Origin: Pseudomonadota bacterium
Lineage (GTDB): Bacteria; Pseudomonadota; Alphaproteobacteria; Rhizobiales; Rhizobiaceae
NCBI GenBank assembly: GCA_023435335.1
Contig: JAEYRU010000285.1
Location: 1-64,000 of the forward strand
Direction of reading: 5' to 3'
Length of the DNA stretch: 64,000 nt
This document shows positions 8,583 to 17,728 of this stretch, one piece after another; the first letter of the stretch is position 1, and every line of letters starts with the position of its first letter. The notes under the pieces were generated by a model. That model searched no databases, had not been told where the DNA came from, and saw only the letters and a list, made by a program, of their open reading frames with translations. A program made the translations under genes and the position numbers.

Positions 8583-9011
8583 TGCCCAAAGTCGCACGTG
8601 CCTGTGGGCGTCCCCCGACCTCGGAATGGCGAGGATATCGGGACGGTACCCGGGGAGTAACGAACCCGGTCGGTTCAGCGGCCAACCGCCGATCCGAGGA
8701 CGCCTTGAAGCAACGACGGTGCGGGCCTTTCTGGTGTCCCTCGGCTGTCCAAATGCCGGGGTTACTGAAGAGGCACACCCTCATTGCCGGCAGTGCGGAC
8801 GGGTCTCCCATCCAAGCCAAGGCAGACAAAGCGGACCGAAGCCGGGCAAGGCTGACGTCCATCGCCGCGTGAAGCGCGTTTCTTGGTTCCGGGGTCTCCA
8901 CCGGCTGGTACCAGAAATAGCGGTCGCGCCTTTGTCCACCGCGTCGAAGCAGGGCTGCGAGCCCGCGCGACGCAGCCTATCCGCGCCTTACGGCGCAGCT
9001 TGGAGAGACCG
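8583..9011 (+). promoter_or_regulatory. long structured leader of ornithine decarboxylase, candidate speF-type RNA element
   Basis: This stretch of about 430 bases has no convincing gene on either strand. It is rich in local inverted repeats, including one around 8885-8912 and a perfect GCGCC-TTAC-GGCGC stem at 8983-8996. The latter lies 6 bp before the GGAGAG ribosome binding site (9002-9007) of the decarboxylase. A conserved leader RNA called the speF motif is known upstream of alphaproteobacterial ornithine decarboxylase genes, and the location and length agree. I cannot run the covariance model, so the assignment rests on gene context and visible structure. Confidence 0.42.
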
Positions 9012-10145
9012 ATGGCAACGCAGCGCATCCTCGATTTCCTCGCCACCCGACGACCGAACGGCCCTTGCCTCGTCGTCGACTTGGACGTCGTCCGCGACAA
9101 CTACACCGCGTTCGAGAAGGCGCTCCCGGACAGCCGCATTTACTACGCGGTGAAGGCTAATCCTGCGCCCGAGATCCTGCGCCTGCTCGCCGGCCTAGGC
9201 TCCTCCTTCGACACCGCCTCGGTCGCCGAGATCGAGATGGCGATGGACGCAGGCGCGCCAGCCGAGCGAATCTCCTTCGGCAACACCATCAAGAAGGAGC
9301 GCGACATCGCGCGCGCCTACGAACTCGGCATCCGCCTGTTCGCGGTGGACTGCGTGGAAGAGGTGGAGAAGGTCGCGCGCGTGGCTCCCTCCGCGCGCGT
9401 GTTCTGCCGCGTGCTGACCGACGGCGAGGGCGCCGAGTGGCCGCTTTCGCGCAAGTTCGGCTGCGTGCCGGACATGGCGATCGACGTGCTGCGCCACGCC
9501 AGGAAGCTCGGCCTCGACGCCTATGGCGTGTCGTTCCACGTAGGCTCGCAGCAGACCGACCTCAACGCCTGGGACAAGGCGCTTGCCGATGCCAAGCGCG
9601 TTTTCGCGACGCTCGCCGAGGAAGGCATCGTGCTGAAGATGGTCAACATGGGCGGCGGCTTCCCGACGCGATACCTGAAGGACGTGCCGACCGCGCAGGC
9701 CTACGGGCAGGCGATCTTCGGCGCGCTGAGGAAGCACTTCGGCAACCGCATCCCGGAGACGATCATCGAGCCGGGCCGTGGGATGGTCGGCAACGCGGGC
9801 GTCATCAAGTCTGAAGTCGTGCTGATCTCCAGGAAGGCCGACAACGACAATGTCCGCTGGGTCTATCTCGACATCGGCAAGTTCGGCGGCCTCGCCGAGA
9901 CAATGGACGAGGCGATCCGCTACCCGATCGTGACCGCGCATGACGGCACCGAGACCGCGCCCTGCGTTCTTGCCGGCCCGACCTGCGACTCGGCCGACGT
10001 CATGTACGAGAAGACGCCCTACCCGCTGCCGCTGTCGCTGACCATCGGCGACGAGGTGCTGATCGAGGGCACGGGCGCCTACACCACGACCTACGCCTCG
10101 GTGGCCTTCAACGGGTTCGAGCCTCTCCGATCCTACGTGATCTGA
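9012..10145 (+). CDS. ornithine/lysine decarboxylase, alanine-racemase fold (type III)
   Basis: A 377-residue PLP-dependent decarboxylase of the Orn/Lys/Arg/DAP group IV, converting ornithine to putrescine. PLP-binding K48 lies in YAVKANP, with H176 in SFHVGSQQ. The phosphate-binding GGGF is at 214-217 and EPGR at 253-256. The catalytic Cys C325 is in GPTCDSADVMY, the signature of eukaryote-like ODCs. The start is ATG 9012, preceded by GGAGAG; the frame remains open upstream to 8883 but that part is leader. With homospermidine synthase at 19344 it gives the two steps of rhizobial homospermidine synthesis. Some family members also accept lysine. Confidence 0.92.
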   Translation: MATQRILDFLATRRPNGPCLVVDLDVVRDNYTAFEKALPDSRIYYAVKANPAPEILRLLAGLGSSFDTASVAEIEMAMDAGAPAERISFGNTIKKERDIARAYELGIRLFAVDCVEEVEKVARVAPSARVFCRVLTDGEGAEWPLSRKFGCVPDMAIDVLRHARKLGLDAYGVSFHVGSQQTDLNAWDKALADAKRVFATLAEEGIVLKMVNMGGGFPTRYLKDVPTAQAYGQAIFGALRKHFGNRIPETIIEPGRGMVGNAGVIKSEVVLISRKADNDNVRWVYLDIGKFGGLAETMDEAIRYPIVTAHDGTETAPCVLAGPTCDSADVMYEKTPYPLPLSLTIGDEVLIEGTGAYTTTYASVAFNGFEPLRSYVI

Positions 10146-10242
10146 CGGCGCCCGCCGCCAGATCACCCGCCTGACCGCCGGCCGACGCGCCGGCGGCGGG
10201 ATTGCTTGTGGACCGTCTCTCCGCATTCGAAGGATCACTGAA

Positions 10243-10941
10243 ATGAACGCTGTCCAGCAGATCTTGGATGGTCACACCGATACCCTCTCGTCCGGCACGC
10301 GCGCTTTTCCCGCTGGGGGCGGGACGATGCCTGCCGCGACGCCTGCGCCCTGCATGTCCCACGGGGATATGCACGGCTCGCGCGGCGGTCCGGATGAGGG
10401 GGTTACCCTTTCGCCTGTCTTCTCGGTTGCGCTCGAGTTCGCCGCCGATGCCGCGGCTCGCGATACGCTGCTCGACCGCGCGATGGGCCTGCGCTGGCGG
10501 AAGAAGTCGTCGCACAGGTTGCGGCGCGGACGGCTGCCGTCACTCGGCCTCAGCTTCGTCGCGAAGGACGCGGCGGGGGCCTTGGTCGGCACTGTGCGGC
10601 TGTGGGACATCACGCTCGGCGAGCAGGGCGTTTCCGCGCTACTGCTCGGGCCGCTGGCGGTCGATTCGTCGATGAAATCGGCCGGCATCGGCTCGGCGCT
10701 CATGCACCAGGCCATCGCGGAAGCCCGCCGGCTCGGTCACAGGGCAATCCTGCTCGTCGGCGACGCGGCCTATTACGCGCGCTTCGGCTTCTCGGCCGAG
10801 AAGACCGGCGGGCTCGCAATGCCCGGCCCCTATGAGCGTCATCGCTTCCTTGCGTTGGAACTGGTCGAGGGAGCGCTTGATGGCGCCGTCGGCGTGTTGC
10901 GGGCGAGCGGACGGAAAGCGGCGGCAGAGAAGGCGGCGTAG
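10243..10941 (+). CDS. GNAT-family N-acetyltransferase (YhbS-like)
   Basis: A 232-residue protein whose N-terminal ~55 residues are low-complexity (Gly/Pro/Met/His-rich) and poorly conserved-looking. Residues ~58-215 form a GNAT domain of the YhbS (COG3153) type: acetyl-CoA-binding SMKSAGIGSALMHQAI, followed by the typical LLVGDAAYYARFGF segment. It lies 97 bp after ornithine decarboxylase on the same strand. This pairing suggests a role in polyamine or ornithine acetylation, but that is contextual inference. The start at 10243 could be too far upstream; ATG codons near residue 29 or 38 would remove the unusual N-terminus. The stop codon lies inside a 24-bp palindrome. Confidence 0.82.
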   Translation: MNAVQQILDGHTDTLSSGTRAFPAGGGTMPAATPAPCMSHGDMHGSRGGPDEGVTLSPVFSVALEFAADAAARDTLLDRAMGLRWRKKSSHRLRRGRLPSLGLSFVAKDAAGALVGTVRLWDITLGEQGVSALLLGPLAVDSSMKSAGIGSALMHQAIAEARRLGHRAILLVGDAAYYARFGFSAEKTGGLAMPGPYERHRFLALELVEGALDGAVGVLRASGRKAAAEKAA

Positions 10942-10957
10942 CGCCGGCGCTACGCCG
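10934..10957. terminator. 24-bp perfect palindrome between convergent genes
   Basis: Bases 10934-10957 form a perfect inverted repeat whose left half is CGGCGTAGCGCC. It overlaps the stop of the acetyltransferase gene and lies 13 bp before the end of the convergent DUF882 gene. There is no T-run on either side, so it is at best a bidirectional structural or Rho-assisted transcript end. Confidence 0.4.
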
Positions 10958-10969
10958 GCACGACGCAGG

Positions 10970-12793
10970 TCAGTTGGTCTCGAAGCGGGCCACCGAAAGG
11001 AACCGAACCGCCTTGCCTGCGAACCGGTTGGGCTGCCCATCCACCAGCGAGGCCTGGAAACCTTCCGTATAGACCATCTGCGGCGCGGCGCGGACTGCGG
11101 CATGCGCGAAGGAGGGAGCGCGCGTGCCGCGCGTATCGAGCGCCACAGGCTCGTTGCTCAGCGCCCAACGCGCCACCTGCTGCGGCACTGGGATCGGGAC
11201 GGAGCGCGGATCGGGCTGGCCGTCGGACGGTCCTGGCTTGGCGGCCTTGGTCGTCGTCTTGGGGCCGGACGCAACGGCAACTTCCGGATCAATGCCCGCT
11301 TCGCGCGCGATCACGGCAAGCCGGGGGGAAGCGCTCGGCGCCGAAGCCAGGCGCGCAAGGCGCTGGTCGACCAACTGTTCGGCCTGCGCGCGCGCGATCC
11401 GCGCTGCCTTGTTCGAAGCTCCGTCACCACCGATGATCATGCCGGATTGCGGGAGCGCTGCTATCATCACCCCGCCGCCCACGGCGGGCCGACCGGAATC
11501 GACCGGCGAATAGGCGGCAAGCGTATGCCTGGGCTCGGCCGGCGCGTCCACCTTGCCGGTGGTCACGTCATCGCTGCCGGCCAGCCCGGCGAGTTGCACC
11601 GCGGCAACGGCGGAATCCGCTGTCAGGGCCGGCGCAGTGGCCGGGGTCGGCGCCGGAGTTGGAATCGGAGTCGGCGCAGGCGCCACTGCCGCGGCGACCG
11701 CGACCACAGGCGGCGTGTAGTTCGGCCGGCGGGTGGGGATCGGTACGTTGAGAGCGACTTCGGTTTCAACCGCGGGCGCTACGGGTTCCGGAACCGCGGC
11801 GGCAAGCGACGGGGTACCGACGTCCACGCGCGGCCTCGGCGCCGCCACCGGCAGCGGCACGGCGCGGGTGGGCAGCGCGGCCAGGATCGTCTCCGGCGTC
11901 TCCGGCCTCGGCTCGACGGCGGGAGCAGCCGCGATGACTGGTTGAGGCGTGGCCGACCGGTCAACGAGCGGACGCGGCGCGGGAGCGGCGGCGACTTGCG
12001 ATTCGGCCGAATCTTCCTCTTCGTCGGCGCCGACCCCGAACAGTGTGGCGAGGAAGCCGCGGCGCGGGGCGCTGCCGGAGGATGCACTCGCCATCTGAAT
12101 CGTGGCGCTGCTCTTGCCGCGCGATTGATAGGCGGCCATCGCTGCCTTGTACCCGGGCAGCGGCTTGCCATCGGCGGGCATGTGTATGGTCTTGCCGTCC
12201 GGGAACAGCGCCATCAGTTCATTGCGCTGCATGCGCGGCCACGAGCGCACGTTGCCGACATCGAGATGCACGAAAGGCGACCCCGACGTCGGATAGTATC
12301 CCACGCCGCCCACTTCCGCCTTGAACCCCGCCGCTCGAAGCTTCGACAGGGGCACGCCCGGGATATAGAAATCGATGGCTTTGCCGAGCATGTGCTGGCT
12401 CTTTTCGGCCACGCCCTTGCTGCGGCTGCGCAGCATCGAATTGGTGGCGGGCGACCGGTAGGCGGAGACGACGTGGATGTGATCACGCGCGCCGACGCCG
12501 CGATAGACTTCCCAAAGCAGGTCGAGCAGCCGCGGATCCATCTTGGCGGGTTCATTGCGGCGCCAGTCGCGCAGGAACCGGTTAATGTCGTTAAGGCCGC
12601 TCTGGATGAACTTGCCGTTCTTCTTGTACGTGATCTCGGCACGTTCCTTGGTATGGATGAAATACAGCTTGAGCGTACGCGTCTCCGCCTGCGCCGTATC
12701 GGGAACTAGGAATGCGGAACAAAGGGAAACGGCCAGGGCCGCGAGGCCCGTCCGCATCGCGGGCACTAAGACCCGCCAACCCCTCTCACTCAT
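10970..12793 (-). CDS. DUF882 (YcbK-type, M15A-like) exported envelope protein with long Pro/Ala tail
   Basis: A protein of about 607 residues. The N-terminus is a signal sequence (MSERGWRVLVP...AFLVPDTAQA). Residues ~35-190 form a DUF882/peptidase M15A-like domain, with VSAYRSPATNSMLRSRSKGVAEKSQH leading to the HMLGKAIDFYIPG and FVHLDVGNVRSWPR zinc-site motifs. Members probably act on peptidoglycan cross-links in the periplasm. The remaining ~400 residues are a low-complexity Ala/Pro/Val-rich region with repeated PTPIPTPAPTPATAPA-like runs, likely a flexible wall-spanning tail. The start at 12793 is chosen for the signal peptide; an in-frame ATG at 12871 is an alternative. It is divergent from nothing: the sigma-54 regulator upstream reads in the same direction. 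Confidence 0.84.
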   Translation of the reverse strand: MSERGWRVLVPAMRTGLAALAVSLCSAFLVPDTAQAETRTLKLYFIHTKERAEITYKKNGKFIQSGLNDINRFLRDWRRNEPAKMDPRLLDLLWEVYRGVGARDHIHVVSAYRSPATNSMLRSRSKGVAEKSQHMLGKAIDFYIPGVPLSKLRAAGFKAEVGGVGYYPTSGSPFVHLDVGNVRSWPRMQRNELMALFPDGKTIHMPADGKPLPGYKAAMAAYQSRGKSSATIQMASASSGSAPRRGFLATLFGVGADEEEDSAESQVAAAPAPRPLVDRSATPQPVIAAAPAVEPRPETPETILAALPTRAVPLPVAAPRPRVDVGTPSLAAAVPEPVAPAVETEVALNVPIPTRRPNYTPPVVAVAAAVAPAPTPIPTPAPTPATAPALTADSAVAAVQLAGLAGSDDVTTGKVDAPAEPRHTLAAYSPVDSGRPAVGGGVMIAALPQSGMIIGGDGASNKAARIARAQAEQLVDQRLARLASAPSASPRLAVIAREAGIDPEVAVASGPKTTTKAAKPGPSDGQPDPRSVPIPVPQQVARWALSNEPVALDTRGTRAPSFAHAAVRAAPQMVYTEGFQASLVDGQPNRFAGKAVRFLSVARFETN

Positions 12794-13008
12794 GCTCTTT
12801 GCCAAAACCCTGCCAGCCGGCTCGTTGTCCCCGAGGAGATTCGGATCGTTAGAATTAGCCCGAAAATCCATACTAGTGGTTAATCGCCGCTTATTGAAGC
12901 TCGAATGCGGTAACACCGTGGCGACATCATGACGATATCGCCAGCTCCTGTTCTTGGTAAACAATGGTTTATCACAGTTTCCTCCGTGAACGGCCATGAT
13001 GCTCGGGC

Positions 13009-14529
13009 TTAGGACGCCAGCCGGTCGGCGCGTTCCTCGTGCGGGTCGATCCCCATATCCTTGAGCTTGCGGTATAGGGTAGAGCGACCGATCCCCAGCC
13101 TCCGCGCAACCTCGCTCATCTGGCCGTGATAATGGTCGATAGCCAGACGAATCATCTCGTTTTCGACCTCGGCAAGGCTGCGCATGTTGCCCTTGTCGTC
13201 CATTGCCGACAGCGTCGCAAACGGGGCCCGTTCCTGCGCGCGGCTGGTGGCGTCTGGAGCCGGCGGGACGGCTGCTGGCGGAAGCGGCGCGCCACCGTCA
13301 TCGACTGTGACGAGCCTCGGCTCCGGTCGAAACGCGAGTTCGATGCTTCCGACCTGCGCCCTGATTTGCGGAAAATCCTCCGGCGTCAGAAGTTCGCCCT
13401 CGCAAAGGACGACGGCGCGGAAGATCGCGTTCTCGAGCTGTCGGATATTCCCCGGCCAGTCATAGGCCTCCAGCATCGCGAGCGCCGCCGACGAGATGCC
13501 CTTGACCCGCCCGCCGGTCTCCGACTTGCCGAGGCGCGCAACGAAATGCTGCACCAGCAGGGGGATGTCGTCCCTGCGCTCGCGCAGCGGCGGTACGTGG
13601 ATCGGAAACACGTTGAGCCGATAGTAGAGGTCTTCCCGGAAGGCGCCGTCCTTGACGCGCTGGATGAGGTCGCGATTGGTCGCCGAGATGAGCCGGATGT
13701 CGACCTTGACGGTCGAGCGGCCGCCGACGGGATCGACCTCGCCTTCCTGCACCGCGCGCAGCAGCTTGACCTGCACATCGAGCGGCAGGTCACCGATCTC
13801 GTCGAGGAACAGCGTGCCGGTATGAGCCTCGACGAACTTGCCGGCATGTTTCTCCGTGGCCCCGGTGAAGGCGCCCTTTTCATGTCCGAAGAGAATGCTT
13901 TCGACCAGATTGTCGGGGATGGCGCCGCAATTCACGGTCACGAAGGGTCGCGAGCGGCGGTCGCCGGATCCCTGTATGGCGCGCGCCACCATTTCCTTGC
14001 CGACGCCCGATTCACCTTCGAGCAGGATCGGGATGTTGGAGGACGCAGCCTTGCGCCCGAGCCGCAGGACGCGCTCCATCGCCGGGCTCGCAGCGATAAG
14101 ATCACGAAAATGGAGCGCGCCCGCCGCCGCCCGCAAGGGTTTCCTGGCCGCGCCGCCGCGTGCCTCGACCTTCAGCGCGCCGGCGATTGCGGCCTGCAAT
14201 CTCTCCGGCGAGACCGGCTTCACGACGAAATCGAAGGCGCCGTGGCGCATCGCCGACACGACGGTCTCGATGCCGCCCTGCGCCGTCTGCACGATGACGG
14301 GGATATCGACGCCCCGTTCACGCATGGCCTGGAGCACCGCGAGGCCGCCCATGCCCGGCATGACAAGGTCGAGCACGACCGCCGCGATGTCGCGCCCGCG
14401 CGGCCCTTCAAGAGCGGCGAGACCTGCCTCGCCGTCGTCGGCCAGCACCACCTCGTGACCGGCTCTCGCAAGCGCGGCCTCCAGCAGGCGTCGTTGCACG
14501 GGGTCGTCGTCGACTACGAGGATGGGCAT
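13009..14529 (-). CDS. NtrC-family sigma-54-dependent response regulator, orphan
   Basis: A 506-residue three-domain activator. The receiver domain spans ~1-120, with acidic pocket DDD 7-9, phosphorylated D54 and K104. The AAA+ sigma-54 interaction domain spans ~145-380, with Walker A GESGVGKE (172-179), the sigma-54-contacting GAFTGA loop (219-224) and Walker B LFLDEIG (240-246). A Fis-type HTH lies at the C-terminus (EVARRLGIGRSTLYRKLKDMG). The family drives transcription from sigma-54 promoters after phosphorylation. No histidine kinase is encoded nearby, so the partner is elsewhere. A Pro/Ala linker separates the ATPase from the HTH. The target genes are unknown. Confidence 0.92.
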   Translation of the reverse strand: MPILVVDDDPVQRRLLEAALARAGHEVVLADDGEAGLAALEGPRGRDIAAVVLDLVMPGMGGLAVLQAMRERGVDIPVIVQTAQGGIETVVSAMRHGAFDFVVKPVSPERLQAAIAGALKVEARGGAARKPLRAAAGALHFRDLIAASPAMERVLRLGRKAASSNIPILLEGESGVGKEMVARAIQGSGDRRSRPFVTVNCGAIPDNLVESILFGHEKGAFTGATEKHAGKFVEAHTGTLFLDEIGDLPLDVQVKLLRAVQEGEVDPVGGRSTVKVDIRLISATNRDLIQRVKDGAFREDLYYRLNVFPIHVPPLRERRDDIPLLVQHFVARLGKSETGGRVKGISSAALAMLEAYDWPGNIRQLENAIFRAVVLCEGELLTPEDFPQIRAQVGSIELAFRPEPRLVTVDDGGAPLPPAAVPPAPDATSRAQERAPFATLSAMDDKGNMRSLAEVENEMIRLAIDHYHGQMSEVARRLGIGRSTLYRKLKDMGIDPHEERADRLAS

Positions 14530-14670
14530 GGAATCTTTGCCGGATCGCGATAGTGTGTTGACGGGACGGGTTGGATCAGATTGGCACAGAGCGATAGACA
14601 GGATGCAAGAATCCGGTGAACGATTCCTTTAGCGTACCGGGTTTTCGTCCAGATCGAAAAAGGTGATCCC

Positions 14671-16530
14671 ATGTCCAGAACCGACGGCGCTCGGCCTCTC
14701 CCCCATTCGGTGAAAGCACCCCGCGACCTAGCCGAAGCCGGCGGGGAGCCCACGCTCGGATCACTGCCGGAATGGAATCTCGCCGACCTCTATTCCGGCA
14801 TGGATGCGCCGGAGTTGCGCGATGACGTCAAGCGCGCCGCAGGCGACGCGCTGGCATTCGAGGGTCGGTGGAAGGGACGGCTCGCCGAGGAGGCGCGCAA
14901 GGGTACGTTCGGCAGACTCGGCGAGGCGCTGAAGGAATACGAGGCCCTGGAGGAGCTGATCGGCCGGATCATGTCCTATGCCGGACTGATCTATGCCGGC
15001 GACACTTCCGATCCGAAGCGCGCCAAGCTCTACGGCGACCTGCAGGAGAAGATGACGGACGCCAGCGCGCATCTGCTCTTCTTCGCGCTGGAACTCAATC
15101 AGCTCGAGGAGGACGATCTGGAGCGCGCCCTGGCGGAGGATCCGCTTTTTGCGCATTACCGGCCCTGGATCATCGATCTGCGGCTCGACAAGCCCTACCA
15201 GCTCGAGGACCGGATCGAGCAGCTGTTCCACGAGAAATCCGTCACCGGCAGGGGCGCCTGGAACCGCCTCTTCGACGAAACGATGACGAGCCTGCGTTTC
15301 ACCGTCGATGGTGAGGAACTGGCCCTCGAGCCGACGCTGAACATGCTGCAGAGCCACGACGGCGAGGTTCGCAGGACCGCGTCCGAGGCGCTGGCGAAGA
15401 CCTTCCGCGAGAATCTGCGGCTTTTCACGCTGATCACCAACACGCTCGCCAAGGACAAGGAGATTTCCGACCGCTGGCGCGGCTTCAAGGACATCGCCGA
15501 TTCGCGCCATCTGGCCAATCGCGTGGAACGCGAGGTCGTCGACGCGCTGGCATCGGCCGTGCGCGAGGCCTATCCGCGCCTTTCCCATCGCTACTACGCC
15601 ATGAAGGCGAAGTGGCTCGGCATGGAGCAGATGAACCACTGGGACCGCAATGCGCCTCTGCCGGAAACGCCCCAATCGACCATCAGCTGGGATGATGCGA
15701 GGGATACGGTGCTGTCGGCGTATCGCAGTTTCGCGCCGGAGATGGCCGACATCGCGCGCGATTTCTTCGACAAGCGCTGGATCGATGCGCCGGTGAGGCT
15801 GGGCAAGTCACCGGGCGCCTTCGCCCATCCCACCGTTCCTTCCGTCCACCCGTATGTGCTGCTCAACTACATGGGCAAGCCACGCGACGTGATGACGCTC
15901 GCGCACGAACTCGGGCACGGCGTACACCAGGTGCTGGCCGGCGCCCAGGGCACGCTGATGTCGTCGACCCCTCTGACGCTGGCCGAGACGGCCTCGGTCT
16001 TCGGCGAAATGCTCACCTTCCGCTCGCTGCTGGACAAGACGCAGGAAAAGCGCGAGCGCAAGGCGATGCTGGCGCAGAAGGTCGAGGACATGATCAACAC
16101 CGTGGTGCGCCAGATCGCGTTCTACGAGTTCGAGCGCAAGGTCCATGCCGAGCGCAGGAACGGCGAACTTACTTCGGATCAGTTGGGCGAATTCTGGCTC
16201 CAGGTGCAGGCCGAGAGCCTCGGTCCCGCGATTGCGCTGCGCGAGGGTTACGAGACCTTCTGGGCCTATATCCCGCATTTCGTGCACTCACCGTTCTATG
16301 TCTACGCCTACGCCTTCGGCGATTGCCTGGTGAACTCGCTGTTCGCGGTCTACCAGAACGCCGAAAAGGGCTTCCAGGAGAAGTATTTCGAGATGCTGAA
16401 GGCCGGCGGCACCAAGCACCATTCCGAACTGCTGGCGCCGTTCGGCCTGGACGCTTCCGATCCTGCCTTCTGGCAGAAGGGACTCGCGATGATCGAAAGC
16501 CTGATCGACGAACTGGAAGGCATGGAGTAG
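14671..16530 (+). CDS. pepF: oligoendopeptidase F, M3 family
   Basis: A 619-residue cytoplasmic zinc metallopeptidase of the M3B (PepF) family that degrades oligopeptides. The zinc motif is HELGH at 412-416, followed by the third ligand E439 in LTLAETASVFGE, as in all M3 enzymes. The N-terminal half is the helical PepF domain (LPEWNLADLYSGMD onward). The length matches the family (~600). The start ATG at 14671 is preceded by AAAAGGTG. It is divergent from the sigma-54 regulator and followed by pabB after 52 bp. Confidence 0.93.
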   Translation: MSRTDGARPLPHSVKAPRDLAEAGGEPTLGSLPEWNLADLYSGMDAPELRDDVKRAAGDALAFEGRWKGRLAEEARKGTFGRLGEALKEYEALEELIGRIMSYAGLIYAGDTSDPKRAKLYGDLQEKMTDASAHLLFFALELNQLEEDDLERALAEDPLFAHYRPWIIDLRLDKPYQLEDRIEQLFHEKSVTGRGAWNRLFDETMTSLRFTVDGEELALEPTLNMLQSHDGEVRRTASEALAKTFRENLRLFTLITNTLAKDKEISDRWRGFKDIADSRHLANRVEREVVDALASAVREAYPRLSHRYYAMKAKWLGMEQMNHWDRNAPLPETPQSTISWDDARDTVLSAYRSFAPEMADIARDFFDKRWIDAPVRLGKSPGAFAHPTVPSVHPYVLLNYMGKPRDVMTLAHELGHGVHQVLAGAQGTLMSSTPLTLAETASVFGEMLTFRSLLDKTQEKRERKAMLAQKVEDMINTVVRQIAFYEFERKVHAERRNGELTSDQLGEFWLQVQAESLGPAIALREGYETFWAYIPHFVHSPFYVYAYAFGDCLVNSLFAVYQNAEKGFQEKYFEMLKAGGTKHHSELLAPFGLDASDPAFWQKGLAMIESLIDELEGME

Positions 16531-16582
16531 GCAGCAGCCGCACGCCCACTCACGGTCGCGCCGCGCCGGTGCGTCAAGTCCC

Positions 16583-17728
16583 ATGAAGAGCCATACGCCG
16601 TATATCCTGCTGCGCGACGACATTGCCGGCCGCGAGATGCTGTTTGCGGAACCGGTCGAACTCCTGCGCGCCGACGACGCCGACGGGGTGATAGTGGCGC
16701 TGGAGCGAATGGAGGCGGCGCGGCGCGGCGGCAAATGGTGCGCCGGCTATTTCGCCTATGAAGCCGGTTACGCCTTCGAGCCGAAGCTGCGCGCCATCGT
16801 GCCCCGCGCGCGGCGCACGCCGCTGGTTCTGATGGGAGTATTCGACCGGCCCGACGAACGCGCGATTCCCCCGCAGAGGGCGACCCACGGCTCGCTGGCC
16901 GGCGCCCGCGCCGCATGGACGTTCGACGACTACGTGCCGCGTTTCGAGCAGCTTCACCGCCATCTCCGCCAGGGAGACTGCTACCAGGCGAACCTCACCT
17001 TCCCCGTCACAGCCAGATGGGAGGGCGACCCGGCCGCACTGTTCGACGCGATGACGGTACGCCAGCCGGTCCGCTATGGGGCCCTTGCAGATCTCGGCGG
17101 TCCGGTCGTGCTGTCGCGCTCGCCCGAACTGTTCTTCGAACTGCGCAGCGATGGCTGGATCGAGACGCACCCCATGAAAGGCACAATCCGCCGGGGCGAG
17201 ACTCCGGGGGAGGATGCCGCGCTGGCCGAATTCCTGCGCAACGACGAGAAGAACCGCGCAGAGAACCGCATGATCGTCGACCTGTTGCGCAACGACATCT
17301 CGCGCATTTGCGAAGTCGGCACGCTGACGGTCCCCGAACTCTTCCGCATCGACACCTATCCGACAGTGCATCAGATGGTGAGCCGCGTGCGCGCCAGACT
17401 GCCCGCGGGCATCACGATAGGAGAGATATTCGAGGCGCTCTACCCGTGCGGTTCCATCACCGGCGCGCCGAAACTCAGTGCGATGCAAATCCTCGCCGCG
17501 CTGGAGGGAACGTCGCGCGACGTCTATTGCGGCTCCATCGGCTTCGCGGCGCCGTCGGGCGAAATGCGCTTCAACGTCGCCATCCGCACCGTCACCTTGC
17601 ACGAGGGTGGCGAGGCAGTCTTCAATGTGGGCGGCGGGATCGTCTTCGATTCCGACGCCCGTTCGGAGTATCAGGAATGCCTGCTGAAGGCGCGCTTCGC
17701 GACCGGCTCGGAGCCGGCGACGCATTGA
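16583..17728 (+). CDS. pabB: aminodeoxychorismate synthase component I
   Basis: A 381-residue chorismate-binding enzyme (TrpE/PabB family, EC 2.6.1.85). With a glutamine amidotransferase it makes 4-amino-4-deoxychorismate for folate. Visible motifs are GDCYQANLTFPV, the HPMKGTIRRG catalytic segment, AENRMIVDLLRNDISRI, and PCGSITGAPKLSAMQI near the C-terminus. The N-terminal domain is short, giving about 380 residues against ~450 for enteric PabB. The gene overlaps a class IV aminotransferase gene that probably performs the next step, and the amidotransferase partner is not in the window. Confidence 0.9.
   Translation: MKSHTPYILLRDDIAGREMLFAEPVELLRADDADGVIVALERMEAARRGGKWCAGYFAYEAGYAFEPKLRAIVPRARRTPLVLMGVFDRPDERAIPPQRATHGSLAGARAAWTFDDYVPRFEQLHRHLRQGDCYQANLTFPVTARWEGDPAALFDAMTVRQPVRYGALADLGGPVVLSRSPELFFELRSDGWIETHPMKGTIRRGETPGEDAALAEFLRNDEKNRAENRMIVDLLRNDISRICEVGTLTVPELFRIDTYPTVHQMVSRVRARLPAGITIGEIFEALYPCGSITGAPKLSAMQILAALEGTSRDVYCGSIGFAAPSGEMRFNVAIRTVTLHEGGEAVFNVGGGIVFDSDARSEYQECLLKARFATGSEPATH

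Noticed and set aside
10832..12709. 625-residue forward open frame across the DUF882 gene
   Set aside because: It is Arg/Gly-rich shadow translation of a GC-rich gene on the opposite strand. The reverse frame has a signal peptide and family motifs.
13126..14553. 475-residue forward open frame opposite the NtrC-type regulator
   Set aside because: No recognisable motifs and His/Arg-rich composition. The reverse strand encodes complete receiver, AAA+ and HTH motifs.
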